Shown here: positions 47,498-58,800 of the stretch, in pieces
Layout of the letters: the number at the start of each line of letters is the position of its first letter
Numbering within the stretch: the stretch's first letter is position 1
NCBI GenBank assembly: GCA_963784445.1
Contig: CAWARO010000005.1
Location: forward strand, 124,001-188,000
Source: 12-FULL-67-14b sp963784445
GTDB taxonomy: Bacteria > Acidobacteriota > Vicinamibacteria > Vicinamibacterales > UBA2999
Direction: 5' to 3'
DNA length: 64,000 nt
The notes under the pieces: generated by a model
Seen by the model: the letters and a program-made list of their open reading frames with translations, nothing else
The model's database searches: none
Told to the model about the DNA's origin: nothing
Translations under genes and position numbers: made by a program

Positions 47498-48928
47498 CTA
47501 GAATAAAACCTTTCGCTGGTTCGAGGTCGGAATCTTCAGCTCTTCCCGGTACTTGGCAATCGTGCGGCGCGCCAGCATCAATCCTTCGCGCTGCAGGATA
47601 TTCACGATCTTCGAGTCGCTGAGCGGCTTTTTCGGATCTTCGCCTTCGATGATCTTCTTGATGCGGTTCTTGATCGTCACCGACGACACGGCGTCGCCGT
47701 ACGAGCTGCTGATGCCGCTGTGGAAGAAGTACTTCATCTCGAACACGCCTTGCGGCGTGTGCATGTACTTGTTGGTAACCACGCGGCTGACGGTGGATTC
47801 GTGCATGCCGATGTCGTTGGCGACATCGCGCAGCACCAGCGGCCGCAGGTGCTCGATGCCGTGATCGAGGAAGTCGCGCTGGAACTGGCAGATGCTGGTC
47901 GCCACCTTATGGATGGTCTTCTGCCGCTGCTCCACCGACTTGATCAGCCACAGCGCGGAGCGAAACTTGTCTTTCACGTAGGCGCGCGTCTCGTCGTTGT
48001 TCTCGGCGGCGCCCTTGTCGAGGAGGCGGCGGTAGGTTGGGCTGATGCGCAACTGCGGCAGCCCGTCTTCATTCAGTACCGCCACGTACTGATCTTCGAC
48101 CTTGATGATGTAGACGTCCGGGATGACGTATTGCGACGGCTGCGGGTTGAAGCGGCTGCCCGGTTTCGGGTCGAGGTGCTGGATGATCTCGACGTGATGC
48201 TTCAGCTCTTCGATGGTGAGTCCGAGCTTGCGCGCGAGCTCGGGCATCTGGTGGTTGTGCAGCAGGCGCAGGTGCTCGCTGACGATCTTCTCCGTCGGCG
48301 TGCCTTCGAGCTGCAGGTGCTTGATCTGCAGCATGAGGCATTCCTGAAGATCGCGTGCCGCGACGCCGACCGGATCGAAGCTCTGGATCAGGCGCAGTCC
48401 TTCTTCCACCTTCTCCACGGGCCACGGTCCCATCGAGGCAATTTCATCCACCGACGCCACGAGATAGCCATCGTCATCGAGGTTGCCGACAATGGCCTCA
48501 CCGATCTCGCGGATGGCGTCTTCGGTGGTCTGCAGCGAGAGCTGCCATTCGAGATGATCGGTTAACGACGAGCTGGTCGAGAGCGTGTTCTCGATCGGCG
48601 GTAGCTCTTTCACCTCCTGCGGCGCGCGCGGGCGGTAGCCGTCGTCGAGATAATCGCCGAAGAAGTATTCGTAGTCGGCGTCGTCCCACGCGTCCTTGGT
48701 GTTGTCCTTGGGCTTCTCGTCGCCGTCCTTGGGCTCGGGCGTGGGATCAGCGGCCTGCAGCTCTTCCGTAGGCACCTCTTCGAGGAGCGGATTCTCTACG
48801 ACTTCCTGGTTGAGCAGGTCTGCTAATTCCAACGTCGACATCGGCAGCAGTTTTATCGCCTGCTGCAATGACGGAGTAAGGATCAGCTTCTGCGCAAGCT
48901 TCGTCTGAAGCTTCTGCTGGATCGCCAT
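47498..48928 (-). CDS. rpoN: RNA polymerase sigma-54 factor
   Basis: A 476-residue sigma-54. The Gln/Leu-rich activator region I is LTPSLQQAIKLLPMSTLELADLL (about 18-40, split by loops), an acidic region II follows (about 45-110), the core-binding domain is about 115-300, and the RpoN box ARRTIAKYREELKIP is near the C-terminus (about 450-464), preceded by the HTH (RVVTNKYMHTPQGVFEMKYFF). Sigma-54 needs an enhancer-binding ATPase, and none is encoded in the window. The gene stands between lptB and hprK. Confidence 0.97.
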   Translation of the reverse strand: MAIQQKLQTKLAQKLILTPSLQQAIKLLPMSTLELADLLNQEVVENPLLEEVPTEELQAADPTPEPKDGDEKPKDNTKDAWDDADYEYFFGDYLDDGYRPRAPQEVKELPPIENTLSTSSSLTDHLEWQLSLQTTEDAIREIGEAIVGNLDDDGYLVASVDEIASMGPWPVEKVEEGLRLIQSFDPVGVAARDLQECLMLQIKHLQLEGTPTEKIVSEHLRLLHNHQMPELARKLGLTIEELKHHVEIIQHLDPKPGSRFNPQPSQYVIPDVYIIKVEDQYVAVLNEDGLPQLRISPTYRRLLDKGAAENNDETRAYVKDKFRSALWLIKSVEQRQKTIHKVATSICQFQRDFLDHGIEHLRPLVLRDVANDIGMHESTVSRVVTNKYMHTPQGVFEMKYFFHSGISSSYGDAVSSVTIKNRIKKIIEGEDPKKPLSDSKIVNILQREGLMLARRTIAKYREELKIPTSNQRKVLF

Positions 48929-48942
48929 CGGCCTCTACAATC

Positions 48943-49670
<728 letters not shown>

Positions 49671-49671
<1 letters not shown>

Positions 49672-51767
49672 CACTGAGGGGGCGTCGCGGGGCACTTGCC
49701 GCCGCCCTTGGTCTGCGTGCGGACTTCGTTGTTGCCGTCGACCTGGACTCTATCGGACGCCTTCCAGAAGGTCAACGTCTTGCCGCTCGTCTCCTGGCAG
49801 TCGGCGTCGAGCATCTTCACCGGCGCGCCCACCACGATGTACTTGTCGTCGGACGGCTCGTACGACAAGTGCGTGCCGGTAACCGTGCGCTTGTCGACGA
49901 GTGCGGTCACCGCGCCATCCGCCTCGAGGCCATCGAGCGTGTTCTCGTCCTTCGCCAGCTTCATCTCGATTTTCGCCCCGCGGAGGTTGCCCTGATCGCC
50001 ATCGAGTTGTGCGCTGGTCGTATACGTGGCAGTCCGGGTCTGATCTGAATAGGCAAACACGCCCGCGCGGCCGACCATCGGCTTCGGCTTGGTGGTCGCG
50101 GCGCTGTCTTTCTCGGTGATCGCTAACGTCGTCACCACCTTGCCGTTCGCCGAAAGGTCGCCTTTGGTCTCGTCGATCGTCAGCGCGTCGGCCTGAATGC
50201 TGGTGTCACCCTGGATCAGCCGCGCCTGCCCGGTGTAGTCGGCCTTGCGCGTGGTCTCGTCGTAGGTGAGCTTCTCGGCCACGATGCCGACGGTCTCCTG
50301 ATCGGCGAGCAAGCCGGGTCGATTGGCCGCCGGCGTGTTGCCAGCGGGTTTCTTCGACGGCAGCATGGTGCTGCTGACGCGTCCAGAGGCGGTCAGCGAG
50401 CGCGGGTCGAGCGTGACGTCGATCGTATTGGCGTCGATCGACAGCGCGTCGTTCTCGATGTGCGGGCGCCGCTCCTTGCCGGTGAGCGCCATGGTCCCTT
50501 CAGCGACCTTGTAGACGGCGTCGACGCTCGTCGCGTGCATGGAACCGTCGGTGACGTCGACGTCGCCGATGAAGTGCGCTTCGGCCAACGCGCCGGTGGC
50601 GGACTCGAGATCGGCCTCGAGGGTACGCGCGCGGACCACGCGCGCGCCCTGGGTCTTGGTGGCAGCCTCGCGATACTCGATCTTCTCGTCGAACTTCATC
50701 TCGCGCAGACCTTGCGCATTGCCGGTGGCGGTCAGCGACGTGGAGCGGATGGTGCGCGGCCCCATCTCCTTGGTGGCCGGCAGCGTGACCTCGACCGCCT
50801 CGCGTGCCGAGAGCGTGCGCACGCTGCCATCGGGCTCGAGGGCGATGTTCATGAGTTCGCCGCTCAACTTCTGCCCGCCGGTGCCACTCTTGGTGGCGAG
50901 ATCCATCGCGGCGTGGCCGGCGAGCGTGGCGTGCTGCAGTGTGCGGCCGTCCTCGCCGTATTTGAGGTTCATGTCTTTCGCCGACATCGCCTGCAACGCG
51001 CCCATGGTGCCGCCGCCGGTGACGCGCGAGTTGCCGCGCAACTCGATCAGGTCGGTCTCATCGCGATCCGGATACAGCTTCACGAGGCTCTCGTCCGCGT
51101 CGATGAGCTGACCGCCGCGATCCATGTGCATGGTCCGCTCGAAGCGCATGAAGCGGTCCCGCCGCGCATAGGTGAACGCGCCGGCGGTGACATCCATCGG
51201 GCCTTCCTTCCCTTCCGGGGCGAAGTGGACATCCGCCTTCTCGAGGATCATCAGCATGTCGCGCTGCTCGTCGAAGTTGAACCCGATGCCGGTGCCACTC
51301 ATGCGGCCGCGGGAGAACTTGACCGGCCCCGGCGCGCGCACGATCTTTTCATTGTCCGAGTAGGTGGCCTGCTCGCTGTGCGCGACGAGGCCGTCGCTGG
51401 TCTCGAGCTTCACCTCGCCCTTGATCTCGAACGAGCTCTCGTCTTTGCCGACCTGCATGTCCCTGCCGGTGATGGTGTAGTCGCGCCCGCTGCGATTGCT
51501 GACCTCCACCTTGACGTCGGATAGTTTGGTCTGGTCGTCCTGATTGGTCGACTGCCGCTTGAAGAAAATCTTGAGGTCCTGCCGCGCGCCTTCAAACTGA
51601 ATGAAGTCGCCGGCGATGGTGACGATCTTCTCCTTTGGGTCAAGATTCTCGATGGGCTTCTGCGGGGACACCGCTTCACGTGGCCGCAGAGTGTACGCGA
51701 CCACCGCGATGACGCTGATGGCCACCAGGGCCATCAGGAGTCGTGCGCGTTTCTGCCAGGGTGTCAC
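49671..51767 (-). CDS. LptC-LptA fusion (OstA-like LPS transport protein)
   Basis: A 698-residue protein with one N-terminal membrane helix (about 9-28). The first part (about 40-200) looks like LptC/YrbK (EKIVTIAGDFIQFEGARQDLKIFFKRQ, VEVSNRSGRDYTITGRDM, LETSDGLVAHSEQATYSDNEK). It is followed by a long series of OstA/LptA beta-jellyroll units, with repeated VTGGGTMGALQAMSA, AHFIGDVDVTDGSMHA, YTGQARLIQGDTSIQADALTID and LEADGAVTALVDKRTVTG. E. coli LptC and LptA are about 190 and 185 residues, so this single chain may form a large part of the periplasmic bridge. It leads the nine-gene operon and overlaps lptB. Confidence 0.88.
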
Positions 51768-51814
51768 TGGTGTGATTGTACCAATACCAGCGTTGGTTGG
51801 CTGTCACGTACGTT

Positions 51815-51845
51815 AACCACGGAGATCACGGAGCCCACGGAGGAC
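51815..51845. repeat. Tandem phrase repeat CACGGAG
   Basis: Three copies of (C)CACGGAG, separated by 2-3 bases, lie in the 142-base gap 51768-51909 between the lpt operon start and the end of the FAD monooxygenase gene. The last copy, CACGGAGGAC, equals the end of the block at 14378-14387. I see no clear promoter for the operon in this gap. Confidence 0.75.
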
Positions 51846-51909
51846 ATTTATCAAAACGCCAGCGCTGCTCAGCAGCAAACGGCCTTAGAAGAGCAGCATC
51901 GCGATGCGG

Positions 51910-53064
51910 TCAGTGGTACCTGATATCGGTCCCAGCCTGCCGGTTGATCCGCACAAAAATGCGCGCGAAGGTGGTCATCGGAATCGCGCGCGCAAACAGT
52001 TCGCGCAGATAGCACACAACTGGATTGGTCGTGGCCATCACTCGCGCGGTGCGGCGGCCCTGCGCGAGCAATGCGGCCGTCTTCGGAATGCGGGCGCGCT
52101 CGTACCCACGCAACGATTCTTCGAGGTTCGTGCGGTTCCGAACCGCTTTGCCAAGCGTCACGGCATCGACAATGGCCTGGGCGGCGCCCTGTCCGGTATG
52201 CGGCAGTAACGGGTGCGCCGCGTCGCCGAGCAAGGTCACAACGCCACTGCCCCACCACCGGAGCGGATCGCGATCGACCAGCTCGTCGTACCGCATGTCG
52301 TCGGTGGCCGACGTGATCGCGCGAAACGTGTCATCGAATTTCGGCGCCATGTTGCGGACCAGTGCGGCCGGATCCTCAACGCCGGGCGGCGCGACGCTCT
52401 TCGCCAGCGAAAGAAACCAGTAGATGCCGGTATCGCTCGCCCGCACAAACATGGATTCGACGCCGGGTCCCAGATAGTAGACCGCGTGCAGGTTGCCCAG
52501 ATGCTGAAGCGCACCATGCACGGCTCCGCGCACGGCGACGATGCCGCTGTGACGTGGCGGCGGCTCGTCCGGGTGCAGCTGCTGCCGGACGACGGAGCCA
52601 ATGCCGTCGGCCCCGACAAGTAGATCGCCGGCCGTGCTCTCGCCGTTTGACAACTGCAGCGACACGCGAGGGCCGTCGGGGCTGATCCGTGTGACTCGCT
52701 GGCCGAGTGCGATCGTCTCGGCACCAACGGCTTCCAGCAGTGCGCCGTGCAGAGCCGGCCGCAGCGCGACCAACATCGGCCCGCCGAGTGCATTCGGCGG
52801 CAACTCGGCTCGTTTCAAGACCGAGCCGTCCATTCGCCGCAGCTCGCCGCGCCGCGGCTGGAAGCCGCGAGCCACGACGGTGTCGCCGACACCCAGCTCG
52901 CTCAGCGCGGCGACGGCATTCGGTGCGATGGCGACTCCAAAACCGAGCTCACGTGGCGATTCTGCTTGTTCGAAGACGCGAACGCTGCAGCCCGCGTTGC
53001 GCAACGCGAGCGCCGCAGACAACCCGCCGATGCCGGCGCCGACAATCAGGGCGGTGCGAGTCAA
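51910..53064 (-). CDS. FAD-dependent aromatic-ring monooxygenase-like protein
   Basis: A 384-residue flavoprotein of the PHBH/salicylate hydroxylase fold. The FAD dinucleotide motif is IVGAGIGGLSAALAL (about 7-21) with EQAE at the second strand, the DG motif is LLVGADGIGSVVRQQL, and the GD motif is VTLLGDAAHPLLPHTGQGAAQAI. Such enzymes hydroxylate or epoxidise aromatic rings, isoprenoids or quinone-type rings using NAD(P)H and oxygen. The substrate is not evident from neighbours, which are housekeeping genes. It begins 17 bases after recJ on the same strand. Confidence 0.85.
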   Translation of the reverse strand: MTRTALIVGAGIGGLSAALALRNAGCSVRVFEQAESPRELGFGVAIAPNAVAALSELGVGDTVVARGFQPRRGELRRMDGSVLKRAELPPNALGGPMLVALRPALHGALLEAVGAETIALGQRVTRISPDGPRVSLQLSNGESTAGDLLVGADGIGSVVRQQLHPDEPPPRHSGIVAVRGAVHGALQHLGNLHAVYYLGPGVESMFVRASDTGIYWFLSLAKSVAPPGVEDPAALVRNMAPKFDDTFRAITSATDDMRYDELVDRDPLRWWGSGVVTLLGDAAHPLLPHTGQGAAQAIVDAVTLGKAVRNRTNLEESLRGYERARIPKTAALLAQGRRTARVMATTNPVVCYLRELFARAIPMTTFARIFVRINRQAGTDIRYH

Positions 53065-53081
53065 TGGCCTGGTCGTGTGCC

Positions 53082-54791
53082 TCAGCGAAAGTCTTCGAGC
53101 CTCAATTCAACGTACTTCGTCCCCTGATACTCGTTCTCTTCGACGGTATACGCGATCTCAACGCCCTCTTTGAGTCCCGTGAGCCGGTCGTTGTGCTCGG
53201 CGGCGTTCCACTGAATCGCGCGCAGGACGCGGCCGTTCTGTTTCATGCTCATCTTGAGATGGCGTTCCTTCAGCAGCCGCGGACCGTCGACGATCGAGAC
53301 GGGGCCGGTGTGGAACCGTGGACGTGGATTACCAGGCCCAAACGGCGCCAGGCGCGCGAACTCCGACATCACCTGCTCGTTGATGTCGCTGAACGCGAGC
53401 GGCCCGTCGAGCCACAGGCGTGGGCGGAGATCATCGGGCCCGAGGCAGGTATCGGCGTGCGCATTGACCGCGAGCCTGAACTCCCTGATCCGTGATGCCT
53501 CGAGCTGCAGGCCGGCCGCGGCTTTGTGGCCGCCAAACCGCTTCATCAGCGGTGCGCAGGATTCGAGGCACGCGAGCATGTCGAACCCGGCGATGCTCCG
53601 GCAGGAACCGTGCGCGATGTCGCCGTCAACCGACAACACGATCGCGGGCCGGTAGAACGCATCCACGAGCTTCGACGCGACGATGCCGATCACGCCACGA
53701 TGCCAGCCCTCACCTGCCACCACGAGCACACTGCGAGCACCGATCTCGGGATCCGTCTCGACGATCTTCTTCGCCTTGGCGAGAATGTCCTGATCTTCCT
53801 GCCGTCGCTTCAGGTTCTCCGCTTCCAATTGTTCCGCAAGCGCCTTGGCTTCATCGCCCATCCCTTCATCAACGGCCAGCAACAGCCGCGTCGCAATGTC
53901 GGGCGTGCTCATCCGGCCGGCGGCGTTGATGCGTGGCGCCACCATGAAACCAATGTGATAGCTGTCGATAGTTTTGCCGGAGAGGCCGGCTGCCTCGAAC
54001 AGTGCGCGCAAGCCCACCTTGTGCGGCCCCTTCGTCAGCATCTGCAAGCCGAGCTTGGCAATGATGCGGTTTTCGCCGACCAGCGGCACTACGTCCGCGA
54101 GCGTGCCAATTGAGGCGATCTTCACGAAGGCCGGCAGCCACGCCGACTTCCCTGCCCGATGACACAACGCCTGCACCAGCTTGAGAGCAACGCCCACGCC
54201 GGCAAGGTTCTTGTCGGGATAGCTGCAATCGTGCCGTTTCGGATTCACCACCGCGCAACAGTCGGGCAGCTCGCTGTCCGGTTCGTGATGGTCGGTAATG
54301 ATCAGGTCGACGCCGAGCTCGCGGGCCCGCCGCGCCGCTTCGGCGCCGCGAATGCCGCAGTCCACTGACACGATCAGCTTGACGCCTTCGGCGTGCAGGC
54401 GATCGATGGTGCCGGGCTGCAGTCCGTAGCCATCCGTCAGCCGTTCGGGAATGAAATGCGTGACGTCGGCGCCAAGCAGCTCGAGGGCACGACGAAGAAT
54501 CACCGTCGAGGTGATGCCGTCCACGTCGTAGTCGCCGTGCACCGAAATCCGCTCGCGGTTGGCGATGGCTCTCTCGAGCCGATCGACTGCGGCCTGGAGA
54601 CCGGCAAGCTTGAACGGATCGTAGAGCTGATCGAGTGACGGGTTCAGGAAACGGGAGGCTTCGCCGGGATCGGTGAGGCCACGGATCGCCAGCAGGCGCG
54701 CCGTCACCGGCGACAGATGCAGCTCGCGCTCGAGTATCGTCGCTGCAGCCAGGTCATGCGATCGAGTATTCCAGATTGGAGGTACGGCCAT
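53082..54791 (-). CDS. recJ: Single-stranded-DNA-specific exonuclease RecJ
   Basis: A 569-residue DHH-family 5'-3' exonuclease. Motifs I-IV are visible: VHGDYDVDGITSTVI, SVDCGIRG, ITDHHEPDSELPD and the DHHA1 motif GGHKAAAGLQLEASRI. The C-terminal RecJ OB fold ends QYKGTKYVEL-like (here EYQGTKYVELRLEDFR). It acts in mismatch repair and recombination. It lies 35 bases downstream of accA. Confidence 0.96.
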   Translation of the reverse strand: MAVPPIWNTRSHDLAAATILERELHLSPVTARLLAIRGLTDPGEASRFLNPSLDQLYDPFKLAGLQAAVDRLERAIANRERISVHGDYDVDGITSTVILRRALELLGADVTHFIPERLTDGYGLQPGTIDRLHAEGVKLIVSVDCGIRGAEAARRARELGVDLIITDHHEPDSELPDCCAVVNPKRHDCSYPDKNLAGVGVALKLVQALCHRAGKSAWLPAFVKIASIGTLADVVPLVGENRIIAKLGLQMLTKGPHKVGLRALFEAAGLSGKTIDSYHIGFMVAPRINAAGRMSTPDIATRLLLAVDEGMGDEAKALAEQLEAENLKRRQEDQDILAKAKKIVETDPEIGARSVLVVAGEGWHRGVIGIVASKLVDAFYRPAIVLSVDGDIAHGSCRSIAGFDMLACLESCAPLMKRFGGHKAAAGLQLEASRIREFRLAVNAHADTCLGPDDLRPRLWLDGPLAFSDINEQVMSEFARLAPFGPGNPRPRFHTGPVSIVDGPRLLKERHLKMSMKQNGRVLRAIQWNAAEHNDRLTGLKEGVEIAYTVEENEYQGTKYVELRLEDFR

Positions 54792-54799
54792 GCGCTGGC

Positions 54800-54821
54800 G
54801 GGCGGGACTAAAGGCCCGCCC
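54800..54821. repeat. GC-rich hairpin between accA and recJ
   Basis: GGGCGGG and CCCGCCC (54800-54806 and 54815-54821) pair around ACTAAAGG, with CTACG following. It fills most of the 35-base gap. The loop CTAAAG and CTAC tail match the window's hairpin family. Confidence 0.7.
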
Positions 54822-54826
54822 CTACG

Positions 54827-55783
54827 TTAAGACTCAATGATTCCAACCGAGCCCATCTTTCTGAACTTCTGATACCGGGTCTCGAGCCGCGTCGGCACGT
54901 CCATCGCGCTGACTTCGGCGAGCGCGCGCGAGAGCGCGATGTCCACGAGCGCAGCGGCCTGCTCGGGGTTGGTATGCGCGCCGCCCACCGGTTCATTGAC
55001 GATCTCGTCGATGACTTCCAGCCTCAGAAGATCCGGTGCGGTGATCTTCAGCGCTTCCGACGCTTCAACCTTCTTGCTGGAGTCGCGCCACAGGATTGCC
55101 GCGCAGCCTTCCGGCGGAATCACGCTGTAAATCGCGAACTCGTGCATCAGGATGCGGTCGCCGACCGCAATGCCGAGGGCGCCGCCGCTGCCGCCTTCGC
55201 CGTGCACCAGGACGATCACCGGCACCTCGAGCATCGCCATCTCGCGCAGGTTCCACGCGATGGCCTCGGCCACGCCGCGTTCCTCGGATTCGATGCCCGG
55301 ATACGCCGCCGGCGTGTCCACGAAACAGATGATCGGCCGCCCGAACTTCTGCGCCATTTCCATGGTCCGCATCGCCTTGCGGTAGCCATCCGGACGCGCG
55401 TAGCCGAAGTTTCGATAGATCTTCTGCTTGGTGTCGCTGCCCTTCTGGTGCCCGACGACCAGGATCGGCGCGCCCTTGTAAAACGCAGTGCCGGTGACGA
55501 TGGCGTGGTCGTCCGCGAAGCGGCGATCGCCGTGCAGCTCGACGAATTCCGTGAATAGCCGTTCCACGTAATCGAGCGTGGTCGGCCGGGAGGGATGGCG
55601 CGCCACCTGCACGCGCTGCCACGGCGTGAGGTTGCGATACAGATCGCCGCGCATCGTACCGACACGCGATTCGAGGCGCGCAATCTCGCGATCGCGATCC
55701 TCGCTCGGGTCGAGCGCCGCCAGGGCCTCGATCTCCTTCAAGAGCTCGCCGATCGGTTCTTCGAATTCGAGAAGTTCAGGCAT
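54827..55783 (-). CDS. accA: Acetyl-CoA carboxylase carboxyltransferase subunit alpha
   Basis: A 318-residue subunit of the carboxyltransferase that makes malonyl-CoA for fatty-acid synthesis. Family features are the helical start LLEFEEPIGELLKEIEAL, the segment RPTTLDYVERLFTEFVELHGDR, VGHQKGSDTKQKIYRNFGYARPDGYRKAM and the oxyanion-site IVLVHGEGGSGGALGIAVGD. Length equals E. coli AccA (319). The partner accD is not in the window. It is between dnaE and recJ on one strand. Confidence 0.97.
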   Translation of the reverse strand: MPELLEFEEPIGELLKEIEALAALDPSEDRDREIARLESRVGTMRGDLYRNLTPWQRVQVARHPSRPTTLDYVERLFTEFVELHGDRRFADDHAIVTGTAFYKGAPILVVGHQKGSDTKQKIYRNFGYARPDGYRKAMRTMEMAQKFGRPIICFVDTPAAYPGIESEERGVAEAIAWNLREMAMLEVPVIVLVHGEGGSGGALGIAVGDRILMHEFAIYSVIPPEGCAAILWRDSSKKVEASEALKITAPDLLRLEVIDEIVNEPVGGAHTNPEQAAALVDIALSRALAEVSAMDVPTRLETRYQKFRKMGSVGIIES

Positions 55784-55819
55784 AAGACTAGGGCGGCGAA
55801 GGTGCCAAAGGCATGCTGC

Positions 55820-58800
55820 TCATGAGTGAATCGTCACCGAGCCGGGGCCGCACAGCTGCTCGACGTCGGCCACGAACTGCTCGGACGTCCGGACGCGGAT
55901 CGACTGCGTGACCTCGGCGCGGACAATGACGTGGCGCGAGCCGCCGTTCATTTCCACCTCGACCGCCACCGGCCGGTCACCGCGGTGCCGCGTCATCAGC
56001 TCCCACAGGGCCTCAATCGTCTCACGCGGGCAGGTGGCCTTCAACCGGATCCTCACCCCGCGCGACAGCCGCTCGCGCAACGCCGACAGCGGCAGGATGT
56101 CGGCACACTGGAAGCGCGAGTTCTCTTCGTCGCGCTCGAACTTGCCGCGCACGAGCAGCAATGCGCCGCCCTCGATCAGCATGCGATGCTTGCCGAACAT
56201 TTCCGGGAACACCACCACTTCAACGGCGCCCTGGTGATCCTCGAGCGTAAACACGCACATCGGATCGCCCTTTTTCGTTTTCAAGCCGCGGAACCCGGAG
56301 ACGATGCCGCCCATGTAGACGTCCTCGATGATCAGGCGTCCCGGCGAGCCATCCGTGCTCTGCGGGATCTCCGTCATGGTCAGATCGCCGACCGTCTTGG
56401 CGCCAAACGCGCGGAGGTTCTCGGCGTGACGATCGATCGGGTGGCCGCTCAGGTAGAGGCCGAGCGCATCCTTTTCGTGCGCGAGCAGCTCCATCTCGGT
56501 CCACGGCGGAGAATCCGGCAGTCGAATGATCGACAGCCCGCCTTCCTCGCCACCGCCGAACAGATCCGACTGTCCCAGCTCGCGATCGCGCTGCGTCCGG
56601 TTGCCGTGTTCGATGGCGCTGTCGACCGCGCCAAAGAACTTCGCCCGCCCGGCAGCCAGCGTCACGCCCTTCGGGATCAGGCTGTCGCAGGCGCCGGATT
56701 TCACCAACGCTTCCAGGACCTTCTTGTTGACGATGCGGAGATCGAGTTCTTCGCAGAGCTGATGGAGCGACGTGATTGGACCGACGCGCTCGCGCACCTC
56801 GATGATCGCGTGGATGGCGCCGTCGCCGAGCCCCTTGATCGCGGTGAGGCCGAACCGTACGCCTTCCGGCACTACCGTGAAATGCAACTGGCTCTCGTTG
56901 ATGTCGGGCGGCAGCACCGCGATCCCACGTTCGCGCGATTCGCTGATGTAGACGGCCAGCTTCGCGGTGTTCGCGGCTTCGATCGTCAGCAGCGCAGCGG
57001 CAAAGTGGCGCGGGTAGTTCGCCTTGAGATACGCCGTTTGATAGGCAAGAAACGCGTAGGCCGTGGAGTGCGACTTGTTGAAGCCGTACCCGGCGAAGAA
57101 CTCCATCAGCTCGAAGATCTTGCTGGCCTTCTTCTCGCTGATGCCTTTTGCCAGCGCGCCGCTCATGAAGGCCTCGCGCTGCTTCGCCATGACCTTGGGA
57201 TCCTTCTTGCCCATGGCCTTGCGGAGCACGTCGGACTGGCCCATCGTGAATCCGGCCAGCACCGACGCCATGCGCATCACCTGTTCCTGGTAGGCGATGA
57301 CGCCGAACGTCTCTTCGAGAATCGGCTCGAGCGCCGCGAGTTCGTACTTGACTTGGCTGCGGCCGGCCTTGCGGTTGATGTAGTCGTCCACCATGCCGCC
57401 CTTGAGCGGGCCGGGCCGGTAGAGCGCGTTCATGGCGATCAGGTCTTCGAGACGCTGCGGCTTCGCCCGGCGCAGGATCTCGCGCATCCCCGAGCTCTCG
57501 AACTGGAAAATGCCGTAGGTCTGGCCGTCCACGAACAACTGATACGTCTTGGCATCGTCCAGGGGGACGTTGTCGATATCGAGGACGAAGTTCTCGGTGC
57601 GCTTGATCTCCGCGAGCGCGTCCTGGATGAGCGTGAGGGTGCTCAAGCCAAGGAAGTCCATCTTCAGCAGACCGACACGCTCGACCTCCTTCATCGCCCA
57701 CTGCGTGGTGATTTCGTCGCGGTTGCTCTTGAAGAGCGGCGCGTAGTCGGTGATGGGGCCGGGGGCGATGACCACGCCCGCGGCGTGAACGCCGGCATTG
57801 CGCGATACGCCCTCGAGGCGCTTGCCCATCTCGAGCACGTCGTTGACGCGCGAATCGTTCCTCGCCATGTCGCGCAGCACCGGGTTTTCGGCAAGCGCCT
57901 TGTCGAGCGTCATGTCGAGCGCCGGCGGAATCTGTTTTGCGATGCGATCGACGTCGGCGTACGGCATGTCCATCACGCGGCCGACGTCGCGAATCACGGC
58001 CTTCGCCTTCATGGTGCCGAACGTGATGATCTGCGAGACGTTCTCGCGGCCGTACTTCGCCGTGACGTATTCGATCACCTCGACGCGCCGGCGTTCGCAG
58101 AAGTCGACGTCGATATCAGGTAGAGACACGCGTTCCGGATTCAGGAAGCGCTCGAAAATCAGGTCGTAGTGCAGCGGGTCCACGTCGGTGATGCGCAGCG
58201 CCCACGCGGCCAGGCTGCCCGCCGCCGAGCCACGGCCCGGTCCCACCGGAATGCCCTTCTCGCGCGCGTAGCGGATGAAGTCCCAGACGATCAGGAAGTA
58301 GCCGGGATACCCCATCTTCTTGATCATCGCGATCTCGTACGACAGGCGTTCGTCGTACGAGGTGAGCGGCTGACGCAGCTTTCCTTCGGCCTCCAGCTGA
58401 CGCAACCGCTCGAGCCGCTGCGCATAGCCCTGGCGCGTCACGTGCTCGAAGTAATCGTCGACGGTGAAGCCTTCGGGTACCGCGAAGTTCGGTAGGTGGT
58501 TCTGGCCGGACGGGATGGTCACGTTGCAGCGCTCGGCGATCAGCAGCGTGTTCTTCATGGCCTCTGGATAGTCGCCGAACACCTGCGCCATCTCCGCCGC
58601 TGACTTCAGGAAAAACTGATCGCCGTGATACTTCAGCCGGTTCTCGTCGTTCACCGACTTGCCGGTGCCGATGCACAACAGGATGTCGTGCGGCTTATGG
58701 TCGCCGTGCCTCAGGTAATGCACGTCGTTGGTGGTCACCAGCGGCATGTTCAGATCGCGCGCGATCGGCAGCAGTCCGTTATTGACGATGCGCTGCTCGT